64,000 nt of DNA from Altericroceibacterium xinjiangense. GTDB lineage: Bacteria; Pseudomonadota; Alphaproteobacteria; Sphingomonadales; Sphingomonadaceae. The DNA is taken from positions 186,001 through 250,000 of the forward strand of contig NZ_RSEK01000002.1 of NCBI RefSeq assembly GCF_003958635.1, in the 5' to 3' direction. Made by a program: the position numbers and the translations under genes. Below the pieces are notes generated by a model, which saw only the letters and a list, made by a program, of their open reading frames with translations, did not search any database and was not told where the DNA came from. Below are positions 53,878 to 63,110 of the stretch, piece by piece. Numbering within the stretch: the first letter of the stretch is position 1; every line of letters begins with the position of its first letter.

Positions 53878-54365
53878 GCCATTTCCGCCGATTGCCGGCC
53901 GACGTTGCGCCGGTTCCACCGCCGGGTCAGCCGCATGCGCCACCATGCGCCGCCAAGCAGGTAGCCGAGCGATGAGGCGGTAACAGCGAATATCAGCAGG
54001 CCGAGCGCTGTCGGAGCCGAGACGTCGAGCAGGGTGGCAATCCAGCCCGCCGAATCCCGGACTTGCGATCCGTGGCCAAGCAGGAAAGTCCCGAACTGAT
54101 ACGCGGCAAAGTAGATCGGCGGGAACGTCAGCGGGTTCGACACCAGTGTCGCCGCGGCCGAAAGCGGGACATTCGCCCGCAGCGGCACGGCCAGCAAGGC
54201 CGCAAGTGCGAATTGCCCGATCGGCAGAATGAAGCCGACGAACAACCCTATGGCCAGTCCGCGGGGAAAGCTCCGCCGATTGAGGTGCCACAAGCTCGGG
54301 TGTCCGAACAAGTGGGCGAACGGCTTGAGCCACCGGCTGGCCAGGATGGTTTCGCGATCCTTCAC
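53874..54365 (-). CDS. DUF2062 domain membrane protein
   Basis: 163 residues. Basic N-terminus, then family signature RRSFPRGLAIGLFVGFILPIGQFALAALLAVPLRANVPLSAAATLVSNPLTFPPIYFAAYQFG, with three to four membrane helices and a basic tail. Function unknown; often linked to envelope genes. Divergently unrelated to pgsA-GST; ends inside the GST stop. Confidence 0.85.
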   Translation of the reverse strand: MKDRETILASRWLKPFAHLFGHPSLWHLNRRSFPRGLAIGLFVGFILPIGQFALAALLAVPLRANVPLSAAATLVSNPLTFPPIYFAAYQFGTFLLGHGSQVRDSAGWIATLLDVSAPTALGLLIFAVTASSLGYLLGGAWWRMRLTRRWNRRNVGRQSAEMA

Positions 54366-54410
54366 AGCGCCCGATCTATGAACGAAGGGGCGGCTTTGCG
54401 AGAGGGAGCG

Positions 54411-55304
54411 TCAACCGGCGCGCAATTCCTGCGCCATCAGCCGGAATTCCTCCGCCCGAGGGCTGCTGGTGCGCCAGATCAGCGCGATCTTCCGGCTGGC
54501 GTTGCTGTTCAGCGGGCGGGCAACGATCTGTGTGTCCCGTAGAATTCCCGCCTCTATCGCCATTTCAGGCAGCATCGTCAGGCCGAGCCCGTTGTCGACC
54601 ATCTGCACCAGAGTGTGCAGCGAGGTGCCGATCATCGTCGCACTGCCCCGCATTTCCTGCCGGTTGCAGGCAGCGAGCGCGTGGTCCCGCAGACAGTGAC
54701 CGTCCTCCAGCAGCAGCAGGCGTCCCTCGTCGATCATCGACGGGGTCACGGTTTCGGGCGGATCGCGCGGATCGTCCTTGGGGAAGGCGACGAACAGCCG
54801 GTCTTCCCGGATGTGCTCCACTTCCACTTCGCCGGTCGGGAAGGGCAGGGCCAGCAGGACGCAATCCGCCCGGCCGTGGTGGAGCGATTCGATCGCGTCC
54901 TGGCTGGTTTCTTCCCGCAGGAACAGCTTCAGCTGCGGACGCTCCCGCCTCAGGCGGGGAAGCAGGCGCGGGAGCAGGAAAGGCGCGATGGTCGGGATCA
55001 CGCTCATCCGCAAGACGCCCGTCAACGGCTTCCCGGCGGACTGGACGAGGTCGGACAATTCCTCCGCCTCACGCAGCAGGCGGTGTGCCTTTTCCACCAC
55101 CCGCTCCCCCAGCGGAGTGAAGCGGACCGTCCGGCGGCTGCGTTCGACCAGCGTGACGCCGAGCAGGGATTCCAGCTCGCGTATTCCGGCCGAAAGCGTC
55201 GATTGCGAAACGAAACAGGTTTCCGCCGCGCGGCCGAAGTGGCCCGCCTCGTGCAGCGCAACGAGGTATTGCAGCTGCTTGATGGTGGGAAGGAAGGTGG
55301 TCAA
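54411..55304 (-). CDS. oxyR: Hydrogen peroxide-sensing LysR regulator OxyR
   Basis: 297 residues. LysR helix-turn-helix at 20-45 (GHFGRAAETCFVSQSTLSAGIRELE). The sensing pair is Cys204 and Cys213 in EDGHCLRDHALAAC, the same nine-residue spacing as Cys199/Cys208 of E. coli. It activates peroxide defence genes. Start is TTG 55304, overlapping the rnd stop as TTGA; it yields MTTFLPTIKQLQYLVAL, the normal family start. Confidence 0.93.
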   Translation of the reverse strand: MTTFLPTIKQLQYLVALHEAGHFGRAAETCFVSQSTLSAGIRELESLLGVTLVERSRRTVRFTPLGERVVEKAHRLLREAEELSDLVQSAGKPLTGVLRMSVIPTIAPFLLPRLLPRLRRERPQLKLFLREETSQDAIESLHHGRADCVLLALPFPTGEVEVEHIREDRLFVAFPKDDPRDPPETVTPSMIDEGRLLLLEDGHCLRDHALAACNRQEMRGSATMIGTSLHTLVQMVDNGLGLTMLPEMAIEAGILRDTQIVARPLNSNASRKIALIWRTSSPRAEEFRLMAQELRAG

Positions 55305-56509
55305 TCCGTCGGTGCCTGCGGAGGAGCCGGTTCATCGGCGGCGACATCGTCGATGTGCGTCATCTTGAGCCGCCCTTTCTCGACCGCGAAAGCGAGTTTG
55401 CCTTCGACCAGGTCCAGCGCGTCCCGTCCGAAGACTTCGCGCCGCCAGCCTTCGAGCACCGGCAGGTCACGCACGCCGGCGGCGAGAGCTTCCAGTTCGT
55501 CGCTGCGAGTCAGCAAGCGGGAGGCGATGTCGATTTCCCGGCTGCGGATCTTCAGCAGCAGCTTAAGCAAGTCCGCCACCAATGCGCCTTCCTTGCCGAG
55601 AGGGGCGCCCCGCTTCGGCCTGTCCGGCATTTCGTCGGCGGGAAGCGGTTCGGCGTTCTGCAGCACCTTCATCAGCCGCCGGCCGATATCGTTGTCCTTC
55701 CACGCCTGGGAAAGGCCGCGCACCTTGGCGAGGTCTTCCTGCTTCTTCGCGGGGTGGCCGGCAAGATCGGCCAGTGTTTCGTCCCGCATGATCCGGCCGC
55801 GCGGGATGTCCTTGTCCTGCGCTTCCCGTTCGCGCCACGCGGCGAGCGCCTTGAGACGGCCCAAAACTTCCCGGTTGCGGCTGGGCGGGCGAATCCGTTC
55901 CCACGCGGTGCCGGGATCGTTGGCGTAGTTGGCCGGATCGGCGAGCTTTTCCATCTCGGCGTCCAGCCACATTCCGCGGCCTGTGCGCATCAGCTTTTTC
56001 AACAGCTTGGGAAAGATCTGCGCCAGGTAGGTGACGTCGCCGATCGCGTATTCGATCTGCCGTTCGGTCAATGGGCGGCGGCTCCAGTCGGTGAAGCGGG
56101 CACCCTTGTCGATCGTCTTGCCCATCCAGGTTTCCACCAGGTTGGCGTAGCCGATCTGTTCCGACTGGCTCACCGCCATCATCGCGATCTGGGTGTCGAA
56201 GATCGGGTGCGGGGTCTTGCCGGTGAGGTTGTAGATGATTTCCACGTCCTGTCCGGCGGCGTGGAAGACCTTGAGCACGTCCTCGTTGTCAGTCAGCAGA
56301 TCGAGCAGGGGCGTCAGGTCGATGCCCGGGGCCAGCGGATCGATCGCGGCCGCTTCCTCCTCGTTGCCCACCTGCACCAGGCAGAGCAGGGGGTAATAAG
56401 TGTTTTCGCGCATGAACTCAGTGTCGACGCAGACGAAATCCGATTTCGCCAGCCGCTCGCACAGATCGGCCAGTTCATCGCTCTTGGTGATCAGCGGGTG
56501 TATCTTCAT
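55301..56509 (-). CDS. rnd: Ribonuclease D
   Basis: 402-residue 3'-5' exonuclease trimming tRNA precursors. DEDDy motifs: CVDTEFMRENTYYP (I), FHAAGQDVEIIY (II), YAIGDVTYLAQI (III), then HRDC domains (LKALAAWREREAQDKDIPRGRIMRDETLADLA). ATG 56509; upstream in-frame reading covers the promoter region of aspS and is not credible. Translationally coupled to oxyR. Confidence 0.94.
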   Translation of the reverse strand: MKIHPLITKSDELADLCERLAKSDFVCVDTEFMRENTYYPLLCLVQVGNEEEAAAIDPLAPGIDLTPLLDLLTDNEDVLKVFHAAGQDVEIIYNLTGKTPHPIFDTQIAMMAVSQSEQIGYANLVETWMGKTIDKGARFTDWSRRPLTERQIEYAIGDVTYLAQIFPKLLKKLMRTGRGMWLDAEMEKLADPANYANDPGTAWERIRPPSRNREVLGRLKALAAWREREAQDKDIPRGRIMRDETLADLAGHPAKKQEDLAKVRGLSQAWKDNDIGRRLMKVLQNAEPLPADEMPDRPKRGAPLGKEGALVADLLKLLLKIRSREIDIASRLLTRSDELEALAAGVRDLPVLEGWRREVFGRDALDLVEGKLAFAVEKGRLKMTHIDDVAADEPAPPQAPTD

Positions 56510-56620
56510 TCTGTTTTTTCGTACCAGGCCGGCAGCAGGGGGTCGCTTGACAAGCCGGCGGGTTTGCCTGCTAGCGCGCGTCTCCCTAGCGCCATAATCC
56601 GTTAATTGGAAAGACTCAGG

Positions 56621-58453
56621 ATGCACGCCTACCGTACCCACACTTGTGCCGCGCTGTCGAAGGCGAATGTCGGTGAGACCGTCCGCCTCTCCGGCTGGGT
56701 GCATCGCAAGCGCGATCACGGCGGCGTACTGTTCGTCGATCTGCGCGACAATTACGGAATCACCCAGATCGTCGCGGACGAGGATTCGCCCGCGCTGTCC
56801 CTGCTCGATTCGGTGCGGGTCGAAAGCGTGGTGATGATCGACGGGGAAGTGAAGGCGCGCAACGCTTCGACCGTGAACCCGAACCTGCCCACCGGCGAGA
56901 TCGAGGTGTTCGCCCGCAGCGTCGAAGTGCTGTCCACCGCCGCCGAGCTGCCGATGCCCGTCGCCGGGGAGCAGGAGTACCCGGAAGAAATTCGCCTCAA
57001 GCACCGTTTCCTGGATCTTCGGCGCGAGACGATGCACCGAAACATCCTGCTGCGCAGCCAGGTGATCGCCAGCTTGCGCCGCCGGATGATCGACCAGAAT
57101 TTTACCGAATTCCAGACCCCGATCCTGACCGCGTCCAGCCCTGAAGGCGCGCGCGACTTCCTGGTGCCCAGCCGGCTGCATCCGGGTAAATTCTATGCGC
57201 TTCCGCAGGCGCCGCAGATGTTCAAGCAGATGCTGATGGTCGCCGGGTTCGACCGGTACTTCCAGATTGCACCGTGCTTCCGCGACGAGGACTTGCGCGC
57301 TGACCGCAGCCTGGAATTCTATCAGCTCGATTTCGAGATGAGCTTCGTCACGCAGGAAGACGTGTTCAACGCGCTCGAGCCCGTGCTGGCAGGATGCTTC
57401 GAGGAGTTTTCCGGCAGCAAGAGCGTGACCCCGGCGGGCCAGTTCCCGCGTATTCCGTACCGCGAGGCGATGCTGAAGTACGGCAGCGACAAGCCGGACT
57501 TGCGCAACCCGCTGGTGATCACCGACGTGACCGACCACTTCACCCAGTCCGGTTTCGGCCTGTTCGAGAAGATCGTCGGCTCCGGCGGGCGCGTCCGCGC
57601 GATCCCCGCGCCGAACACGGCAGACAAGAGCCGCAAGTTCTTCGACGACATGAACAACTGGGCCCGGGGCGAAGGCTTTGCCGGGCTGGGCTACGTCACC
57701 CGCAAGGGCGGCGAATTCGGCGGGCCGATCGCCAAGAACCACGGGACCGAAGGCATGGAGAACATCTATGCCGAGCTGGGTCTTGGCGAGGACGACGGGC
57801 TGTTCTTCGCTGCTGGCAAGGAAGGCGAGGCCGCCAAGCTGGCCGGTGCCGCGCGCACTCGCGTCGGTGAGGAGCTGGGCCTGATCGAGCAGGGCTGCTT
57901 CAAGTTCTGCTGGATCGTCGATTTCCCGATGTACGAGTACGACGAGGACCAGAAGAAGATCGATTTCAGCCACAATCCGTTCTCGATGCCGCAGGGCGAG
58001 ATGGACGCGCTGGAGAACCAGGACCCGCTCGATATCCTCGCCTGGCAGTACGACATCGTCTGCAACGGGTACGAATTGTCGTCCGGTGCGATTCGGAACC
58101 ATCGACCGGACATCATGTACAAGGCTTTCGAGATCGCCGGGTATTCGAAGGAGGACGTGGACGCGAACTTCTCGGGCATGATCAACGCGTTCAAGTACGG
58201 CGCGCCGCCGCATGGCGGGTCGGCACCGGGGATCGACCGGATCGTGATGCTGCTGGCGGATGAGCCGAACATCCGCGAAGTGATCGCCTTCCCGATGAAC
58301 CAGCGGGGCGAGGACCTGATGATGAGCGCGCCGACACCGATCAGTCCGAAGCAGCTGCGTGAACTGCATATCCGGCTGGCGGAACCCCCGAAGGCGGGCA
58401 ACGCGGAAAAAGACGCGGCGGAAAAGACGCGGGTGGACCGGATCGGCGACTGA
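56621..58453 (+). CDS. aspS: Aspartyl-tRNA synthetase
   Basis: 610-residue class II synthetase. N-terminal anticodon-binding OB fold ([30 protein letters not shown]), motif 2 [18 protein letters not shown], bacterial GAD insert, and motif 3 [17 protein letters not shown] 56621 ([12 protein letters not shown]) with GGAAAG upstream. Many alphaproteobacterial enzymes of this type also charge tRNA-Asn if asnS is missing; not decidable here. Confidence 0.96.
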   Translation: MHAYRTHTCAALSKANVGETVRLSGWVHRKRDHGGVLFVDLRDNYGITQIVADEDSPALSLLDSVRVESVVMIDGEVKARNASTVNPNLPTGEIEVFARSVEVLSTAAELPMPVAGEQEYPEEIRLKHRFLDLRRETMHRNILLRSQVIASLRRRMIDQNFTEFQTPILTASSPEGARDFLVPSRLHPGKFYALPQAPQMFKQMLMVAGFDRYFQIAPCFRDEDLRADRSLEFYQLDFEMSFVTQEDVFNALEPVLAGCFEEFSGSKSVTPAGQFPRIPYREAMLKYGSDKPDLRNPLVITDVTDHFTQSGFGLFEKIVGSGGRVRAIPAPNTADKSRKFFDDMNNWARGEGFAGLGYVTRKGGEFGGPIAKNHGTEGMENIYAELGLGEDDGLFFAAGKEGEAAKLAGAARTRVGEELGLIEQGCFKFCWIVDFPMYEYDEDQKKIDFSHNPFSMPQGEMDALENQDPLDILAWQYDIVCNGYELSSGAIRNHRPDIMYKAFEIAGYSKEDVDANFSGMINAFKYGAPPHGGSAPGIDRIVMLLADEPNIREVIAFPMNQRGEDLMMSAPTPISPKQLRELHIRLAEPPKAGNAEKDAAEKTRVDRIGD

Positions 58454-58549
58454 TGGTGACTGGCTCGCGCTGCCAGGGCACTTGCCAGCGCGAGCCGCGT
58501 TGACTAGGGGCGAGAACCAATTTCAAACCCGAATTCAAGAGGGCATTTC

Positions 58550-58786
58550 ATGAGCGATACCGCCGAACGCGTGAAGAAGATCGTCGTCGAGCATCTGGGC
58601 GTCGAGGAAGACAAGGTCACGCCCGACGCCAGCTTCATTGACGATCTTGGCGCTGACAGCCTCGACATCGTTGAGCTCGTGATGGCGTTCGAAGAAGAAT
58701 TCGGCGTCGAGATTCCCGACGATGCGGCCGAGAAGATCGCGACCGTCGGCGACGCGAATCGTTACATCGAAGAGCACAAGGGCTAA
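58550..58786 (+). CDS. acpP: Acyl carrier protein
   Basis: 78-residue acidic carrier of fatty acid synthesis. Phosphopantetheine attachment Ser37 in [13 protein letters not shown]. Start [21 protein letters not shown] at ATG 58550, after GAGGG. Stands directly upstream of fabF, the normal order. Confidence 0.97.
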   Translation: MSDTAERVKKIVVEHLGVEEDKVTPDASFIDDLGADSLDIVELVMAFEEEFGVEIPDDAAEKIATVGDANRYIEEHKG

Positions 58787-58809
58787 GCGGCCCGACTTGC
58801 TTCCCAGTT

Positions 58810-58842
58810 CGCCCCGGCCGTCTTTGCGGCTTTTCCGGGGCG
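58810..58842 (+). terminator. Hairpin between acpP and fabF
   Basis: Outer stem 58810-58817 with 58835-58842; an inner GCCG/CGGC hairpin followed by TTTT (58817-58834) could act as a weak terminator or attenuator, which would explain higher acpP than fabF expression. Confidence 0.45.
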
Positions 58843-58923
58843 GGCTAGCGGGCTACGACAGGCTCAGCCCGGACAGGGTTGGGCCTGTTGGCTTTTAAAA
58901 GCGTATCTTTTGTGGAGAGTAGC

Positions 58924-60186
58924 ATGCGCCGTGTGGTCGTAACCGGACTGGGCCTCGTCACCCCACTCGGCAGCGATGTCGAGACGACCTGGAAGAACAT
59001 CCTCGCCGGCAAGAGCGGGGCGGGAAAAATCACCAGGTTCGACGCCTCCGACCAGAAGTGCCGCATCGCTTGCGAGGTGAAGCCGAAGGATCATGAGTTC
59101 GGCTTCGATCCCGACAAGCGCGTGGATCACAAGGTTCAGCGGCAGGTCGATCCGTTCATCGTCTACGGCATCGATGCCGCAGGACAGGCGATCGAAGACG
59201 CTGGACTCGAGGACATGGACGAGGCGACCCGCCTGCGCGCGGGGTGTTCGATCGGGTCCGGGATCGGCGGCTTGCCGGGGATCGAGAAGGAATCGCTGGT
59301 GCTGGCCGAAAAGGGGCCGGGCCGCGTGTCGCCGCACTTCGTGCACGGGCGCCTGATCAATCTGATTTCGGGACAGGTTTCGATCAAGTACGGCCTGATG
59401 GGGCCGAACCATGCGGTCGTGACTGCCTGCTCCACCGGGGCGCACTCGATTGGCGATGCTGCGCGAATGATCCGCGACGACGATGCGGACATCATGCTGG
59501 CTGGCGGTGCCGAAGGAACGATCTGCCCGATCGGGATTGCCGGGTTCGCCCAGGCTCGCGCGCTCAGCACGTCGTTCAACGATGATCCGACCAAGGCCAG
59601 CCGCCCTTATGACGAAGCCCGCGACGGCTTTGTGATGGGCGAAGGCGCGGGCGTCGTGGTGCTGGAAGAGTACGAGCACGCGAAGGCGCGCGGCGCGAAG
59701 ATCTACGCCGAGGTTATCGGCTACGGCCTCTCGGGCGATGCATACCACGTCACCGCGCCGCACCCGGAAGGATCGGGCGCGTTTCGTTCGATGCAGATGG
59801 CCTTGAAGAAGGCGGGCATGGCGCCGGAGGACATCGACTACATCAACGCCCACGGCACCTCGACCCCGCTGGGCGACGAGCTGGAACTGGGCGCGGTTCG
59901 GCGCTTGTTCGGCGATGCGATCGAGGGTGTCTCGATGAGCTCGACCAAGTCGGCGATCGGGCACTTGCTCGGCGGTGCGGGCGCGGTGGAAGCGATCTTC
60001 TGTATCCTCGCGCTGCGCGACCAGATCGTGCCGCCGACGCTCAACCTCGATAATCCGTCCGCGGGTTGCGAAGGCGTGGACCTCGTCCCGCACACCGCGA
60101 AGAAGCGGGAAGTCCGGGCGGTGCTGAACAACAGCTTCGGCTTTGGCGGGACCAACGCCAGCCTCGTGATGAAGAAGGCGGACTGA
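58924..60186 (+). CDS. fabF: Beta-ketoacyl-ACP synthase II
   Basis: 420-residue condensing enzyme of fatty acid elongation. Catalytic triad Cys169 (TACSTGAH), His310 (NAHGTST) and His347 (AIGHLLGG). ATG 58924 (MRRVVVTGLGLVTPLG) chosen; an in-frame ATG at 58879 adds a non-family extension. mltG begins 9 bp after the stop, the common acpP-fabF-mltG order. Confidence 0.96.
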   Translation: MRRVVVTGLGLVTPLGSDVETTWKNILAGKSGAGKITRFDASDQKCRIACEVKPKDHEFGFDPDKRVDHKVQRQVDPFIVYGIDAAGQAIEDAGLEDMDEATRLRAGCSIGSGIGGLPGIEKESLVLAEKGPGRVSPHFVHGRLINLISGQVSIKYGLMGPNHAVVTACSTGAHSIGDAARMIRDDDADIMLAGGAEGTICPIGIAGFAQARALSTSFNDDPTKASRPYDEARDGFVMGEGAGVVVLEEYEHAKARGAKIYAEVIGYGLSGDAYHVTAPHPEGSGAFRSMQMALKKAGMAPEDIDYINAHGTSTPLGDELELGAVRRLFGDAIEGVSMSSTKSAIGHLLGGAGAVEAIFCILALRDQIVPPTLNLDNPSAGCEGVDLVPHTAKKREVRAVLNNSFGFGGTNASLVMKKAD

Positions 60187-60195
60187 GGCAGCGGG

Positions 60196-61167
60196 ATGAG
60201 TCGCCGCGTTCAGCTGATTGCCATTGCGGCCGGCTTCGTCCTGTTCGCCGGAGCGCTGCTGTTCGCGTGGGGCTGGTACGGCGCGGCGGATGTCGAGGAA
60301 GATCGCGCCTTCGTGGTCCCCTCGGGCGCTTCGCTCACTTCGGTTGCAACCAAGCTGCAGGAGGAAGGGGTCATCCATTCGGCCCCCGGCTTCCTGCTCC
60401 GGGCGAAGATCCTTGGCAGCGGCGATCCGATCAAGGCGGGTGAATTCCTTCTGCCTGCGGGAGCGAGCCCCGCGCAGATCCTGAACACCTTGCAGCATGG
60501 CGAGGCGATCCGCCGGTTCATTGCGGTCCCGGAAGGGCTTCCGTCCGTCCTGGTGCACGACCGGCTGATGGCGGAACCGCTGCTGACCGGCAGTGTCCCG
60601 GTTCCGCCCGAAGGGTCTGTCCTTCCGGAAAGCTACGATTTCGGACGGGGTGAAAGCCGGGCGCAGGTGCTCGAGCGGATGCAGCAGGCGATGAAGGAGA
60701 CGGTTGCGGAACTGTGGCCGAAACGGTCGAGCGACATCGCGGTGAGCACTCCGGAAGAGGCGGTGATTCTAGCTTCCATCGTCGAGAAGGAGACAGGCAA
60801 GGCGGGGGAGCGGCCGATGGTTGCTGCAGTCTACTCCAACCGGCTGAAGATGGGCATGCGGTTGCAGGCCGATCCGACGATCATTTACCCGATCACCAAG
60901 GGGAGGCCGCTTGGCCGCCGGATCCTCCAATCGGAAATCCGCGCGGTCAACGACTACAACACCTACTCCATGGCCGGATTGCCCAAGGGCCCGATCACCA
61001 ATCCAGGCCGCGCGGCGATAGAGGCCGTGCTGCACCCGGCCGACAGCGATGCGATCTACATGGTGGCCGATGGCACCGGCGGCCACGCGTTTGCCGACTC
61101 GCTGGCGGGGCACAACCGCAACGTCGCCAAATGGCGTGCGATTCGCCGCGCGCGAGGGGAGATGTAG
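60196..61167 (+). CDS. mltG: Endolytic murein transglycosylase MltG
   Basis: 323 residues. One N-terminal membrane helix, a LysM-like segment (FVVPSGASLTSVATKLQEEGVI), and the YceG domain with catalytic Glu in ASIVEKET (about residue 197), RLQADPTIIYPI, and YNTY...GLPKGPITNPG. Cuts nascent glycan strands and sets their length. Confidence 0.95.
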   Translation: MSRRVQLIAIAAGFVLFAGALLFAWGWYGAADVEEDRAFVVPSGASLTSVATKLQEEGVIHSAPGFLLRAKILGSGDPIKAGEFLLPAGASPAQILNTLQHGEAIRRFIAVPEGLPSVLVHDRLMAEPLLTGSVPVPPEGSVLPESYDFGRGESRAQVLERMQQAMKETVAELWPKRSSDIAVSTPEEAVILASIVEKETGKAGERPMVAAVYSNRLKMGMRLQADPTIIYPITKGRPLGRRILQSEIRAVNDYNTYSMAGLPKGPITNPGRAAIEAVLHPADSDAIYMVADGTGGHAFADSLAGHNRNVAKWRAIRRARGEM

Positions 61168-61174
61168 CAGCGGG

Positions 61175-61684
61175 ATGGCAAACGCTCCGCTGTTGATCAC
61201 CGCCGAACTGCCGGCTGACATCCTGTCGTGGGCGGACGAGCTGCGGCGCAGGCACTATCCGCCGGAACGCAACCGCCTTCGCGCCCATGTCACCCTGTTT
61301 CACGCGCTTCCGCCGTCGGCGGAAGCGGAAGTGCGCGGGTTGCTGGGCACTCTGGCAAAAACAGCCCCGCCGCAGGCACGGCTGTCGGGAATCATGAACC
61401 TTGGCCGGGGAACGGCGCTGGACGTGGACAGCCCGCAGATGGTTGAGCTTCACACCGTGATGGCTGACCGCCTGCACGGGCTGCTGACGCCGCAGGATGA
61501 CCGCACCTTGCGGCTCCACATCACTATCCAGAACAAGGTTCAGCCGCGCGAGGCGAAACGGCTGCAGAACGAACTTCGGGCGAGCCTGGAGCCCCGCGCA
61601 TTTCGCTTTCGCGGGTTCGGGCTCTATGCCTGGGAAGACGGCCTGTGGCGCCCGATTTCCGACTATCCGTTTCGCGGCCGGTAA
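61175..61684 (+). CDS. 2H phosphoesterase / 2'-5' RNA ligase family protein
   Basis: 169 residues from ATG 61175, 7 bp after mltG. Two HxT motifs, HVTLF and HITIQ, form the 2H active site. The family splits or joins 2'-5' and cyclic phosphates in RNA; the natural substrate is unknown. Probably co-transcribed with mltG. Confidence 0.88.
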   Translation: MANAPLLITAELPADILSWADELRRRHYPPERNRLRAHVTLFHALPPSAEAEVRGLLGTLAKTAPPQARLSGIMNLGRGTALDVDSPQMVELHTVMADRLHGLLTPQDDRTLRLHITIQNKVQPREAKRLQNELRASLEPRAFRFRGFGLYAWEDGLWRPISDYPFRGR

Positions 61685-61765
61685 CGATCGCGCCGAGAAG
61701 GTGTCGATCGCCGGTTGACCGAAGGGAAACCCCACCCTAAAGGCCGCGCCATCCGGCGAAAGCGG

Positions 61766-61842
61766 GGCGGAGTAGCTCAGGTGGTTAGAGCAGCGGAATC
61801 ATAATCCGCGTGTCGGGGGTTCGAGTCCCTCCTCCGCTACCA
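61766..61842 (+). tRNA. tRNA-Met (anticodon CAT, elongator type)
   Basis: Acceptor GGCGGAG (61766-61772) with CTCCGCT (61832-61838), discriminator A, CCA encoded at 61840-61842. Anticodon stem GCGGA/TCCGC, loop ATCATAA, anticodon CAT at 61800-61802. The first pair is G-T, and initiator features are lacking. tRNA-Ile2, modified at C34, also has CAT and cannot be fully excluded, but the body resembles alphaproteobacterial elongator tRNA-Met. Confidence 0.92.
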
Positions 61843-61913
61843 CCGGAACGCCACCTACTAAGCGTGTGCGTTTCCGGCCCTGACGAAGCAGCGCTCCTCC
61901 ATGTCTTTCTGGC

Positions 61914-62123
61914 TCACAGGGCGAGGAGAGCGACTGCGGCGTTGGCAAGTGCTGTGACCAGGATCAGCAGCATTATCCAGTGTTCCGGTGACACGGACCG
62001 CAAGGGAACTTCCCACAACTGCCGGCCAGTGCGTCGGGGCTTCGGCTTGGGGGCCGATCGCGCGGAATGCCGCTGGTCGAGGGCGGACGGTGAAGCACCG
62101 GGCATGGCGCGATGTGTTTTCAC
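61914..62123 (-). CDS. Small basic protein with C-terminal membrane helix, 69 aa
   Basis: Begins at GTG 62123 with a clear GGAAGGA ribosome-binding site eight bases upstream. The N-terminal 45 residues are Arg/Lys/Pro/Ser-rich (APKPKPRRTGRQ) and the last 20 are one hydrophobic helix (IMLLILVTALANAAVALLAL), so the protein looks tail-anchored with a basic cytoplasmic part. An internal ATG (62105) is a second possible start. No family recognised. Lies between tRNA-Met and otsB, divergent from otsB. Confidence 0.55.
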   Translation of the reverse strand: MKTHRAMPGASPSALDQRHSARSAPKPKPRRTGRQLWEVPLRSVSPEHWIMLLILVTALANAAVALLAL

Positions 62124-62251
62124 TGACTGTATCCTTCCAGATAAGGCCAGAATCGGTCACCAGATCAACCAATGGCCCCTTCGCCCGGTTCCCGGTCGCA
62201 CTTGGCTGCCTCCTTCGTTGACCCGATCGGCGAGACGGCTATGCCTTGGGC

Positions 62252-62992
62252 ATGGATACCAAGCCGCTGAACACGCCGCCTTCCCTCGACCAGTTGCGGG
62301 GAGAGGGAGTTCTCGCCCTGTTTCTGGATTTCGACGGTACGCTGGTGGATCTTGCCGCGACCCCGGACGGGATTCAGATCCCCGAACAGCTTTCGGACCG
62401 GCTCGGCCGCCTGCGGGATACGCTGGGCGGGCGGCTTGCGCTGGTCAGCGGACGGGCGGTTACCGATCTCGAAAGGCATCTTGGGCCGTTGACGATCGCC
62501 CGCGCGGGATCGCACGGGGCAGCTCGAATGCGGGCGGACGGATCGCGAATCGGGGAGGACGCGCAGGCGTTGCCTCCTGCCGTGAACGCCGAACTGGCCC
62601 ACTTCGCGCAGTCTGCCGGGTTCGACCTTGAGAGCAAGGACCACGGAGCGGCGCTGCATTACCGCCGCGATCCTTCGCTGGAGCAGCGCGGGCTGGATTT
62701 CGTGCATGACCTCGCCGACCGGCACGAACTGGCGGTGAAGCGGGGCAAGTTCGTGATTGAGCTGGTCCACCGCGGCGCCGACAAGGCTGGCGCGGTGCGG
62801 GCCTTCATGGCGGAGCCTCCGTTCGCCGGGGCGACGCCCGTCTTCATCGGGGACGACGTGACGGACGAAGATGGCTTTGCCGCCGCCGAAGCGCTGGGCG
62901 GGTTCGGGATTGTCGTCGGCGACCGGACGCCGACTCGGGCGCGATACCGCCTCGACTCTCCCCAGGCGGTGCATGACTGGCTCGCCCTGTGA
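62252..62992 (+). CDS. otsB: Trehalose-6-phosphate phosphatase
   Basis: 246-residue HAD phosphatase producing trehalose. Motif I FLDFDGTLVDLA, motif II LVSGRAVTDLE, SHGAARMRADG, and motif IV FIGDDVTDEDGFAAA. ATG 62252 (MDTKPLNTPPSL); a TTG at 62246 adds two residues. Followed after 118 bp by otsA; together they make the osmoprotectant trehalose. Confidence 0.94.
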   Translation: MDTKPLNTPPSLDQLRGEGVLALFLDFDGTLVDLAATPDGIQIPEQLSDRLGRLRDTLGGRLALVSGRAVTDLERHLGPLTIARAGSHGAARMRADGSRIGEDAQALPPAVNAELAHFAQSAGFDLESKDHGAALHYRRDPSLEQRGLDFVHDLADRHELAVKRGKFVIELVHRGADKAGAVRAFMAEPPFAGATPVFIGDDVTDEDGFAAAEALGGFGIVVGDRTPTRARYRLDSPQAVHDWLAL

Positions 62993-63110
62993 TTGGCCGC
63001 CCGATCGACCGGGTGAGCGGAGTGCATCGGATCCGGCGGGAACTTCCGCCCCGATCGCACGCTGAGGTCATGTTCCGTGACATACGTGCAAGCAATCAGG
63101 ACCTGATCCA

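Noticed and set aside
61845-61872. GGAAC...CGTT pair after tRNA-Met resembling an EcfG promoter
   Set aside because: The spacer is 19 bp instead of 16-17 and no plus-strand gene follows closely.
61858-62172. 104-codon minus-strand frame after tRNA-Met
   Set aside because: It overlaps the 69-aa frame, which has the better ribosome-binding site and a clear membrane helix; this one shows no structure.
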